Positions 1 to 5,512 of a stretch of 9,394 nt of DNA are shown one piece after another. Source of the stretch: a bacterium (GTDB taxonomy: Bacteria; Oederibacteriota; Muellerivitia; Muellerivitales; Muellerivitaceae); assembly GCA_025980505.1 (NCBI GenBank), contig JAICXI010000042.1:1-9394 (forward strand), given 5' to 3'. How positions within the stretch are numbered: position 1 is the first letter of the stretch; every line of letters starts with the position of its first letter. The position numbers and the translations under genes were made by a program. The notes under the pieces were generated by a model. That model saw only the letters and a list, made by a program, of their open reading frames with translations, did not search any database and was not told the DNA's origin.

Positions 1-105
1 ATGGGTCCCAGCTCGCCAACGCCTACCCCCACGATCCAAACCCCCCCGCCGCCTTTCGGGATCGCTTCCAACCAGGGCGTGATTTACGCCGAAGTTTGCC
101 GATAG
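1..105 (+). CDS. C-terminal end of an unidentified protein (partial)
   Basis: The window opens inside what is probably the tail of a + strand gene. The frame from base 1 reads a Ser/Thr/Pro-rich stretch, then ends in VIYAEVCR and a TAG at 103-105. The ATG at base 1 is probably an internal codon. A second frame starting at base 3 is also open and reads to TAA at 141-143, just before the terminator at 146-181. Third-position GC content does not decide between them. Neither fragment belongs to a family I recognise, so no function is proposed. The convergent terminator downstream does support a gene ending here. Confidence 0.3.
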   Translation: MGPSSPTPTPTIQTPPPPFGIASNQGVIYAEVCR

Positions 106-145
106 GGGGAAGGAGTTCGGGTTTTGGAAGGGAAAGGCCGTAAAC

Positions 146-181
146 AAAAAAGCCGCCCCGGGTTTCCGGGACGGCTTTTTT
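146..181 (-). terminator. Intrinsic terminator, mainly for the alcohol dehydrogenase; bidirectional
   Basis: A 10-bp stem (152-161 with 166-175) and a 4-nt loop are flanked by A6 on the left and T6 on the right, so either strand gives a hairpin followed by a U-tract. The one non-Watson-Crick position (156/171) is a G-U wobble in minus-strand RNA but a C-A mismatch in plus-strand RNA. It therefore serves best the dehydrogenase, whose stop lies 15 bases away. It may also end the gene entering from the left. Confidence 0.85.
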
Positions 182-195
182 CATGTCTCGGGGTT

Positions 196-1248
196 TCAGC
201 CCTTCAAGCTGGCCATGTCGATGACGAAACGGTAGCGCACGTCGCCCTTCAACATGCGCTCGAAGGCCTCGTTGATCTTCGGCATGGGGATGACTTCCAC
301 GTCGGCGCCGAAACCCTTTTCCGCGCAGAAGTCCAGCATCTCCTGGGTTTCCCTGATGCTGCCCACCTGGGAACCGGCCACGGCGCGGCGCTTGGCCGTC
401 AAGGCGAAGGGGACGATGGTGGGGGGCTTGGCCGGCAGGCCCACCAGGGCCAGGGTGCCGTCGCGCTTCAAGAGTTCCGTATATTTCGTGAAGTCGTGCT
501 CGGCGGAAACCGCGTCCACGATCAAGTGGAAGCTGTTCGCCAGCTTCGAGAAGGTTTGGGGGTCGGAAGTAACGGCATAGTGGTGGGCCCCCAGCCGCTT
601 GGCATCCTCCCTTTTCTTGTCGGTGGAGCTGAGCACGGTGACTTCCGCGCCCATGGCGGCCGCCAGCTTGACTCCCATGTGGCCCAGGCCGCCCAATCCC
701 AGGATGGCCACCTTCTTGCCGGGGCCCGCGCCCCAGTGCCTTAAGGGGGAATAGGTGGTAATGCCCGCGCAGAGGAGGGGTGCGGCCTCCTGCGGGTTCA
801 GTTTGGAGGAAATCCTCAGCACATAGTTCTCGTCCGCCACGATGCGGGTGGAATAACCGCCGTAAGTGGGCCTGCCCGTCTCCTTTTCCACGCCGCCGTA
901 GGTCCAGAGGGGGGCCTTCTCGCAGTATTGTTCCAGCCCCTCCTTGCAGGATTCGCAGGTGCGGCAGGAATCCACGAATACGCCCACGCCCACCCTTTCC
1001 CCCGCCTTGAACTTCTTGACCGAGGCACCCACCTTCTCGACGGTCCCCACGATTTCGTGGCCCGGCACCATGGGATAGGCGTTGTCGAATCCCCATTCCC
1101 CCCGCACCTGGTGCAGGTCCGAATGGCAGACCCCGCAATACTGGATGTCGACCACCACGTCGTGGGGTCCGGGTTCGCGGCGTTGCAAGTCGTAAGGCTT
1201 CAGGGCTTCCTTGGCTTTATAAGCGGCATAGGCTTTGGCGGATGACAT
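196..1248 (-). CDS. Zinc-dependent alcohol dehydrogenase (YahK/cinnamyl-alcohol-dehydrogenase-like)
   Basis: This is a 350-residue cytosolic medium-chain dehydrogenase that interconverts alcohols and aldehydes with a nicotinamide cofactor. The N-terminal GroES-like domain carries the catalytic-zinc motif CGVCHSD (Cys41) and GHE (His64, Glu65). Structural-zinc cysteines are at 95, 98, 101 and 109, and the third catalytic-zinc ligand is Cys160. The Rossmann motif GLGGLGHMG is at 184-192. The following segment has SSTDKK (207-212) where NADH enzymes usually carry an acidic residue, which suggests NADP(H) preference (inference). Every expected catalytic residue and the usual family length are present. 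The start is the ATG at 1246-1248, because AAGGAG (1255-1260) sits 6 bases upstream; the in-frame TTG at 1261-1263 precedes that site and is rejected. The gene is monocistronic with its own terminator. The sequence does not give the physiological substrate. Confidence 0.93.
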   Translation of the reverse strand: MSSAKAYAAYKAKEALKPYDLQRREPGPHDVVVDIQYCGVCHSDLHQVRGEWGFDNAYPMVPGHEIVGTVEKVGASVKKFKAGERVGVGVFVDSCRTCESCKEGLEQYCEKAPLWTYGGVEKETGRPTYGGYSTRIVADENYVLRISSKLNPQEAAPLLCAGITTYSPLRHWGAGPGKKVAILGLGGLGHMGVKLAAAMGAEVTVLSSTDKKREDAKRLGAHHYAVTSDPQTFSKLANSFHLIVDAVSAEHDFTKYTELLKRDGTLALVGLPAKPPTIVPFALTAKRRAVAGSQVGSIRETQEMLDFCAEKGFGADVEVIPMPKINEAFERMLKGDVRYRFVIDMASLKG

Positions 1249-1398
1249 GGAACGCTCCTTCAAGGTGGGTTGAGGTTTAGAAGGGAATGCTAGTCAAAAG
1301 GGGAAAGGGATAACAAGTGGAAGATTCGGAAAAGCGCTTCTAAGTTGGTCCGGAAAGTCAGGCCGGGGGGTGGAGGTTTTTGTCGGGGACGAGTTGGC

Positions 1399-1539
1399 TC
1401 AAAGGTTGGATTGGGTTTTTTTACCCGCCTTGGGGAAAAGGATAAAGAGGATGGCGCCCATGGCCGGGGCTCCCAAGCGGGTTTCCCAAGCCGTGCCGGC
1501 CCTTTGGAAGGAACCGGGGGATCCACCTTAAGGAAGCCG
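1399..1539 (-). pseudogene. Decayed fragment of a rhomboid C-terminus
   Basis: Bases 1414-1507 match 2547-2640, the 3' end of the downstream rhomboid gene, without gaps and with 7 differences in 94 bases. Read on the minus strand in the matching frame it gives QRAGTAWETRLGAPAMGAIL and then LFILFPKAGKK, ending in TGA at 1399-1401. Weaker similarity continues upstream (a Gly-Gly-Ser stretch) to an in-frame TAA at 1528-1530. Beyond that no rhomboid sequence remains. The position of the catalytic His of the intact copy is Arg here. There is no start codon, no upstream domain and no room for one, because the lipoprotein gene begins to terminate at 1577. This is a relic of duplication, not a working gene. 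Confidence 0.8.
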
Positions 1540-1566
1540 CCCCGCCGCATCCAGGGGGGAGGCGGC
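1531..1566 (-). terminator. Possible terminator of the lipoprotein gene
   Basis: GCCGCCCC at 1536-1543 can pair with 1556-1566, with one bulged base and a loop of about 12 nt. In minus-strand RNA the stem is followed by UUCCUU, a poor U-tract. It lies just downstream of the lipoprotein stop codon. It overlaps the edge of the rhomboid relic. Confidence 0.35.
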
Positions 1567-1576
1567 CGCCTTCACC

Positions 1577-2368
1577 TTATTGGGGGCAGTTGTCCGCGAA
1601 AAGGTCCATGGCGGCGCTGCTGGAACTGCCGCCGGACTGTGTCGAGGGAAGGAAGGACCCCGTTACGTCCCAACCTGACCCGGTGTCATAGGAAATGATC
1701 GAACTGTCGTTGATGCAAATGGCCAGCCAGTAGGTGCTTCCGGCCGTGAGCTGGGTGGAGGTGATGGGGAAATCGTTGATGCCCGCCACCAGCGTTTGAA
1801 AGGCGGAAGACACCAGGAGGTTGCCGGGCTGGCCGCTGTTATTGGAATAGATCCCCATGTCCCCGCCGACCCCGCCGGAACTGACGATGCGGGCGTGCAA
1901 ATGGGAGACGTTGACGGTACTGGCAATGTTGACCGGGATGAAGAAGACGGCGCCGTAAATGGAACCCGATTGGGAGCCCGCGGTCAGTTTGCCCACTTGG
2001 TTGGGGCAGGGGGTGAAGGTGGCCGTGGAGGTGGCCGTCATCGTGGGGGTGCCGGTGGAGGTGGGGGTTGGACTGTCGGTGGGGGTCGGGGTGATCGTCA
2101 AGGTCGCGGTGAGGGTGGGCGTACCGGTCGGGGTGGAAGTGGAGGTGAGGGTCGGTGTGTCGGAAGGGGTGGAAGTAAGGGTCGGGGTTGCGGTGGAGGT
2201 GGGAGTGGCGGTGGCCATCGGACTATTCGTGGCGGTGGAGGTGGCCGTCGCCGTGGGGCTGGCGGGCGGGTTGGGGCTCGAGGGGCTGGAACTGGAGGGA
2301 CAGCCGGTTAAAACAACTCCACCCAGGGGGATGAGAACCAGGGCAAGCCAAATCGGAAACTTATTCAT
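1577..2368 (-). CDS. Lipoprotein with long Thr/Pro linker and C-terminal beta-rich domain
   Basis: This 263-residue protein is exported and probably lipid-anchored. A short Lys-containing start and a hydrophobic core lead to the lipobox LTGC (residues 20-23), so Cys23 would be acylated. Residues 24-120 are almost entirely Ser, Thr, Pro and Ala. From about 38 this is a Thr/Pro-repeat linker that would hold the C-terminal domain away from the membrane and could be glycosylated. Residues 121-263 form a compact beta-rich domain with MGIYSNNSGQPGNLL (171-185) and TAGSTYWLAICIND (208-221). That pattern occurs in extracellular domains of unknown role, sometimes beside carbohydrate-binding modules. 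Cys121 and Cys261 bracket the domain and could form a disulphide. The start is firm: GAGGAG (2375-2380) lies 6 bases before the ATG. I do not recognise a named family, and the ligand is unknown. It is flanked by rhomboid sequence on both sides. Confidence 0.85.
   Translation of the reverse strand: MNKFPIWLALVLIPLGGVVLTGCPSSSSPSSPNPPASPTATATSTATNSPMATATPTSTATPTLTSTPSDTPTLTSTSTPTGTPTLTATLTITPTPTDSPTPTSTGTPTMTATSTATFTPCPNQVGKLTAGSQSGSIYGAVFFIPVNIASTVNVSHLHARIVSSGGVGGDMGIYSNNSGQPGNLLVSSAFQTLVAGINDFPITSTQLTAGSTYWLAICINDSSIISYDTGSGWDVTGSFLPSTQSGGSSSSAAMDLFADNCPQ
2009..2257 (-). repeat. Low-complexity Thr/Pro-codon repeat
   Basis: This region encodes residues 38-120 of the lipoprotein. On the + strand it reads as degenerate short repeats of the type GGNGTNGNGGTN. 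It would expand and contract easily, so linker length is likely to vary among relatives. There are no spacers, so it is not a CRISPR array. Confidence 0.8.
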
Positions 2369-2433
2369 TTTAAACTCCTCGTCGAAAGGGAAATGGACCC
2401 CGAGGGGTGTGTAAGCGAAGCTGGCAGTGGAAA

Positions 2434-2439
2434 ATTATA
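2434..2439 (-). promoter_or_regulatory. Candidate -10 box for the lipoprotein gene
   Basis: The minus strand reads TATAAT in an AT-rich patch about 65 bases before the lipoprotein ATG. No good -35 hexamer lies at normal spacing. This is a consensus -10 match only. Confidence 0.4.
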
Positions 2440-2463
2440 TAAGCGGCGGAGAAGGAAAATAGT

Positions 2464-2481
2464 GAAAAATTTCCATTTTTC
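2464..2481 (-). other. A/T hairpin between rhomboid 1 and the lipoprotein gene
   Basis: A perfect 7-bp inverted repeat (2464-2470 with 2475-2481) encloses a 4-base loop. It lies downstream of the rhomboid stop and just upstream of the candidate lipoprotein -10 box. The A/T-only stem is weak, and no separate U-tract follows. It may be a poor terminator or an operator-like site. Confidence 0.3.
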
Positions 2482-2543
2482 CGCCCTGGAAGCACCGCTT
2501 TTTTCACCCTGTCCGGGGCTTAGGGAGGCGGGCGAAGGGACGT

Positions 2544-3251
2544 TTAGGTTTTTTTACCCGACTTGGGGAAAAGGATAAAGAGGATGGCGCCCATGGCCAG
2601 GGCTCCCAAGTGGGCGTCCCAGGCCGTGCCGGCCGTTTGGTAGACGGTAAAAACGCTTCCGCCCAGTTTGGAAAGGGGGGACACCAGCCACTTCATATGG
2701 GACCAGGGAACGGCGGCCATGGAGAATTGGACCAGGGCCCAGAGTCCCATGACATAGGCGGTGCGGGAAGGTATTTCCAGGAGCGGGGCGCCGAAAAAGG
2801 AAAAGATCCATTTCATTCGGCCCCAGGGATAAAGCAGGAGGTACATGATCCCCAGGCCCGTCACCACCCGGGAGGCCCCCACCAAGGCCAAGGTGCTTTG
2901 GGGGTGGAAGTGCCAGTGGGCCGCCTCGCCGGCGAATCCGCAAAGGAAGTAAGCCGCCAGGTAGCGCCCCCGGCCGATCGTTTCCTCCACGCCCTTGCCG
3001 AACATGAAAAGAAAGGCCGTATTGGCCACCAACTGGGTCCAACTGGTGTGCAGGAATAGCGAGGTCACGATGCCGATACCCAGGTGCCGCAGGGGTGCCA
3101 CGGGAATGAAGCCGTAATAACCCAGGATTTCCCGGAAATCCGGCCGATTCACGGTTTGGTAGCAAACGAAGATGTTCAAAAGGAGGAGGAAGGTATTGGC
3201 CCAGGGGATTTTTTTGGAAGCGGGATTGTCGTCCACGAAGGTGATGAACAT
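2544..3251 (-). CDS. Rhomboid-family membrane protein with altered active-site residues
   Basis: This 235-residue polytopic inner-membrane protein has the six-helix rhomboid plan. Rhomboids cut transmembrane segments with a Ser-His dyad. Here the Ser is in GASR (Ser127) on TM4 and the His is in AHLGALAMG (His214) on TM6. Two conserved positions differ from its neighbour and from typical active rhomboids. The GASG motif is GASR (Arg128). The second His of the H-x4-H-x3-N loop that helps form the oxyanion pocket is Gln73 (His68 and Asn77 are kept). An extra segment (about 182-207) lies before TM6. The protein is therefore either an atypical protease or a substrate-binding pseudoprotease; both are inference. 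The start is supported by the shared MFI opening of both paralogues. No Shine-Dalgarno site is seen, and a TATAAT lies 8 bases upstream, so the mRNA may be leaderless. Confidence 0.85.
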   Translation of the reverse strand: MFITFVDDNPASKKIPWANTFLLLLNIFVCYQTVNRPDFREILGYYGFIPVAPLRHLGIGIVTSLFLHTSWTQLVANTAFLFMFGKGVEETIGRGRYLAAYFLCGFAGEAAHWHFHPQSTLALVGASRVVTGLGIMYLLLYPWGRMKWIFSFFGAPLLEIPSRTAYVMGLWALVQFSMAAVPWSHMKWLVSPLSKLGGSVFTVYQTAGTAWDAHLGALAMGAILFILFPKSGKKT

Positions 3252-3259
3252 GGGAAGGC

Positions 3260-3265
3260 ATTATA
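3260..3265 (-). promoter_or_regulatory. Candidate -10 box placed for leaderless transcription of rhomboid 1
   Basis: The minus strand reads TATAAT ending 8 bases before the rhomboid ATG. A transcript starting 6-8 bases downstream of this box would begin at or next to the ATG. The -35 region is weak (TGGCGC at 17-base spacing). Confidence 0.35.
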
Positions 3266-3340
3266 GTGGCGGCTTTTCGCCTGCGCCAGCTTGTCGATCG
3301 GGCGGTAATGTCCCGGTTCAAAATCCCGGAAACCGACGCC

Positions 3341-3461
3341 ACACCCCTCGCCCTACCCTCTCACCCTCGAGGGGCGGGGGTTTTAGCTGTTTATTTCCCC
3401 CTCTCCCTTGAGGGGAGCCCTTCGAGGGCCTCGGGGCGAAAGGGCCGCGGTGAGGGTGAAG
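3341..3461. repeat. GC-rich imperfect palindromic repeat (REP-like)
   Basis: The spacer between the two rhomboid genes is packed with alternating CCCT and AGGG runs. It opens with an accccTCGCCC-type arm and closes with a GGTGAGGGTGAA arm. Inside are small hairpins such as GCCCT-TCG-AGGGC (3417-3429) and an approximate one in the CTCCC/GGGGAG run just before it. Elements of this composition recur between genes in many bacteria. Whether this one is repeated elsewhere in the genome cannot be seen here. In RNA it could protect or end the upstream rhomboid transcript. Confidence 0.45.
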
Positions 3462-3492
3462 TGGACTTCTCATCAAAGTGAGGCGCTACCGA

Positions 3493-4140
3493 TCAGGCGG
3501 CCCGCTTGGGGGGAGGGCCGGAATAAAGGAAGGGGAACAAGGCCAACCCGGTCAGGAAGCCGCCCACGTGCGCCCAAAAGGCCACCCCACCCTGGTCCGG
3601 GGAAGAAAAGGTGGCCATCAGGTATTGCTCCAGGAACCAGAAACCCACCACGAAAAAGGCCCGGACCGGAATGGAAAAAATGGGGAAGATCAGGAGGAAA
3701 AACTGCAACCGCATCCTGTTCCAGGGGAACATCACCATGTAAAGGGCGCAAACGCCCGAGATGGCGCCCGAGGCGCCGATGAGGGGAAGGGTGGAATGGG
3801 GGTCCACGGTGTATTGCAGGAACACGGCCCCGAACCCCGAAAGCAAATAAGCGGCCAGGTAGGCCGCCTTGCCCAGGCGGTCCTCCACGTTGTCCCCGAA
3901 GACCCATAGGAAGTACATGTTGCCCAGCAGGTGCAAAAGGCCGGCGTGCAGGAACATGGAGGAAACGGCGTCCGCCAGATGCGGGTGGGCGGGGACGAAG
4001 CCGTGGCGCCAGATGATCCGCTCGAAATAAGGCGAGGAGGCTGTCTTGAAGAAGATGTAAGTGTTCAGGGCGATCAACAGGAGGTTGACCAGGGGGAAGT
4101 GCCGGGGGGGACGGCTGTCGTCGATGGGAAGGATGAACAT
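3493..4140 (-). CDS. Rhomboid-family intramembrane serine protease
   Basis: This 215-residue six-helix membrane protease cleaves the transmembrane segments of other membrane proteins. All hallmarks are present. The H-x4-H-x3-N loop is at His65, His70 and Asn74. The sequence WVFGDNVEDRLG (79-90) marks the L1/TM2-TM3 region. The nucleophile Ser124 is in GASGAISG on TM4, and the partner His191 is in WAHVGGFLTG on TM6. The N-terminus MFILPIDDSRPPRHFP is the short cytosolic lead seen in bacterial rhomboids of this type. The start is the ATG at 4138-4140, preceded only by a weak GGTGAT-like site. Its paralogue follows on the same strand after a 241-base spacer, so the pair arose by tandem duplication and could be co-transcribed unless the repeat between them ends the message. 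The natural substrate is unknown. Confidence 0.92.
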   Translation of the reverse strand: MFILPIDDSRPPRHFPLVNLLLIALNTYIFFKTASSPYFERIIWRHGFVPAHPHLADAVSSMFLHAGLLHLLGNMYFLWVFGDNVEDRLGKAAYLAAYLLSGFGAVFLQYTVDPHSTLPLIGASGAISGVCALYMVMFPWNRMRLQFFLLIFPIFSIPVRAFFVVGFWFLEQYLMATFSSPDQGGVAFWAHVGGFLTGLALFPFLYSGPPPKRAA

Positions 4141-4167
4141 GAAATCACCCGAAGTTTAAATTTTGAG

Positions 4168-4188
4168 TCCTCAAGTTTAAATTGAGGA
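4168..4188. other. Hairpin 1 of an AT-rich spacer
   Basis: A perfect 7-bp inverted repeat, TCCTCAA / TTGAGGA, encloses the 7-base loop GTTTAAA. A second AAGTTTAAAT copy lies at 4152-4161. It is upstream of the canonical rhomboid ATG and downstream of the radical SAM stop. Confidence 0.6.
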
Positions 4189-4189
4189 A

Positions 4190-4214
4190 GCCTTTGAATC
4201 TTTGGTTCAAAGGC
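4190..4214. other. Hairpin 2 of an AT-rich spacer (possible terminator of the radical SAM gene)
   Basis: A perfect 9-bp stem (4190-4198 with 4206-4214) has a 7-base loop. It lies 37 bases beyond the radical SAM stop codon. In minus-strand RNA only a broken U-run follows, so termination would be weak. Confidence 0.6.
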
Positions 4215-4218
4215 CAAC

Positions 4219-4246
4219 GAAATTTAACATTTAGAGGTTAAAATTC
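4219..4246. other. Hairpin 3 of an AT-rich spacer
   Basis: A 10-bp stem with one mismatch (4219-4228 with 4237-4246) encloses an 8-base loop and is almost entirely A/T. It starts 5 bases after the radical SAM stop codon. Confidence 0.5.
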
Positions 4247-4250
4247 AAAA

Positions 4251-5399
4251 TCAATTATGGAAGGCCAGGGCTTCCTCGGCCCGGGGCGTTTCCGCAATGG
4301 CCTTGACCGCGTTGGGGGACCGGCCGGGAACCTTCCAGATGCCGGGAATGGAGGCGGGGCATTGGGGACACCGGCCTTCCGGGCCCAGCTTATTTTGGGA
4401 GACCTGGAAGCCGTAACGCTCGATTAAAAGCCCGCCGCAGGAAGGGCAGTAAGTGTTTTCCGTCGTCCCCACTTCGCCCGGCCGGTTGCCCGAGTAAACG
4501 TACCGCAGGCCCGCTTCCTTGCCGATTTGCCAGGCGCGGTTCAACTGACCCGGTGCGGTGGCGGGGCGGTCCTCCATCCGGTAGTCGGGATGGAAGGCCG
4601 TCACGTGCCAGGGAATATCCCGGTCCACGGAGGCCAGGAATCCGGCGATTCCCTTCAACTCTTCCTCGCCGTCATTGAAACCCGGAATGACCAAGGTCAC
4701 CACCTCCAGCCAGAAACCCATGGCCCTCAGGCGCTCGATGGATTCCAGCACGGGTTTCAAGGTGCCGCCCATGGTTTGCCGGTAGCGCTTGTCGTTGAAA
4801 CCCTTCAGGTCCACCTTGTAGAGGTCCACCCAGGGCCGGATGAATTCCAGCACCTCCTTCGTGGCGTTGCCGTTGGAAACGTAGGAGGTGAGCAGACCTT
4901 GGGCGCGCGCTTCCCGGAAGACCTCCATCGACCATTCGCTGGTAATCAAGGGTTCGTTATAGGTGGAGGTCACGACCCCGCACTTGTTCTCCAGGGCCAG
5001 CCGGACCAGGCCGGCGGCGGTCACGTCCCGGGGCCGGGCCCCGGACTCCTCCGAGGCCGGATCGTGCAGGGCCTGGCTGGTGACCCAGTTCTGGCAATAG
5101 CGGCAGTGGTAATCACAACCCAGCATGCCGTAGGAAAGGGCGCGGGTGCCGGGCAGGGCGTGGAAGAAGGGTTTTTTCTCGATGGGGTCCACCTGCAGCG
5201 CGCCGACGTAGTTTCGGGGGACCTTTAAAAGGCCGCCCTCGTTGGTGCGGACCTTGCAGATCCCCTTTTTGCCCCCGGGAATGCGGCAGCGGTGGGCGCA
5301 GGCCCAGCACTCCACCCGGCCCTGCGGCAGTTTCCGGTAAAGAAGCCCTTCGGCGGTCCGCTCCGAGAGCAGTTGTTCCAGCGGGGGAGAGGGGGACAT
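4251..5399 (-). CDS. amrS: AmmeMemoRadiSam system radical SAM enzyme
   Basis: This 382-residue cytosolic radical SAM protein belongs to the family partnered in many genomes with AMMECR1- and Memo-domain proteins; the reaction it performs is not established. An N-terminal cysteine module (Cys31, Cys34, Cys38, Cys48) resembles a zinc ribbon. The 4Fe-4S cluster motif CX3CX2C is at Cys95, Cys99 and Cys102, followed by a PflA-like partial TIM barrel containing TYNEP (146-150), VDLKGF (196-201) and VIPGFND (237-243). A C-terminal ribbon has Cys318/Cys321 and Cys344/Cys347. The Cys module, barrel and NTYCPSCG tail together are diagnostic for this family. The start ATG (5397-5399) has GAAGG five bases upstream. 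Neither AMMECR1 nor Memo is encoded within this window. The divergent neighbour is a DUF815 ATPase, for which I know of no functional link. Confidence 0.9.
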   Translation of the reverse strand: MSPSPPLEQLLSERTAEGLLYRKLPQGRVECWACAHRCRIPGGKKGICKVRTNEGGLLKVPRNYVGALQVDPIEKKPFFHALPGTRALSYGMLGCDYHCRYCQNWVTSQALHDPASEESGARPRDVTAAGLVRLALENKCGVVTSTYNEPLITSEWSMEVFREARAQGLLTSYVSNGNATKEVLEFIRPWVDLYKVDLKGFNDKRYRQTMGGTLKPVLESIERLRAMGFWLEVVTLVIPGFNDGEEELKGIAGFLASVDRDIPWHVTAFHPDYRMEDRPATAPGQLNRAWQIGKEAGLRYVYSGNRPGEVGTTENTYCPSCGGLLIERYGFQVSQNKLGPEGRCPQCPASIPGIWKVPGRSPNAVKAIAETPRAEEALAFHN

Positions 5400-5419
5400 T
5401 TGAACCTTCCTTCGTGTCC

Positions 5420-5425
5420 ATTGTA
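5420..5425 (-). promoter_or_regulatory. Candidate -10 box for the radical SAM gene
   Basis: The minus strand reads TACAAT about 20 bases before the ATG, in the 113-base divergent spacer. Only a loose T-rich -35 element lies upstream. The + side of the same spacer has TAAAAT at 5474-5479 before the ATPase gene, equally unsupported by a -35. Confidence 0.3.
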
Positions 5426-5512
5426 GGGGCCGGGGCGCCTGAAAAACAGATGGGGCCGGAGTGGAAAAGGACGTAAAATAAACGCGCTTATCCGTTTATC
5501 AAAGGAGGCGGG

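Noticed and set aside
23..1138. Long minus-strand open frame (371 codons) over the dehydrogenase
   Set aside because: It reads Gly/Arg/Pro-rich sequence in a different frame of a gene with complete zinc and Rossmann motifs. Such shadows are expected in GC-rich DNA.
1261..1263. TTG start giving a longer dehydrogenase
   Set aside because: It overlaps the region just before the AAGGAG site that serves the ATG at 1246-1248, and family members start at the equivalent of that ATG.
1290..1550. 86-codon minus-strand frame over the rhomboid relic
   Set aside because: It is not in the frame that matches the rhomboid tail, is rich in Pro and Arg, and has no ribosome binding site.
2009..2257. Short repeats considered as a CRISPR array
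   Set aside because: The units are contiguous, degenerate and coding, with no spacers.
1796..2414. Gly/Val-rich + strand open frames opposite the lipoprotein
   Set aside because: They are the antisense reading of the Thr/Pro codon repeat, with no ribosome binding site. The minus strand has a lipobox and a good Shine-Dalgarno site.
2554..3342. 262-codon minus-strand frame overlapping rhomboid 1
   Set aside because: It is out of frame with the six-helix protein and its composition is Gly/Pro/Arg/His without membrane segments.
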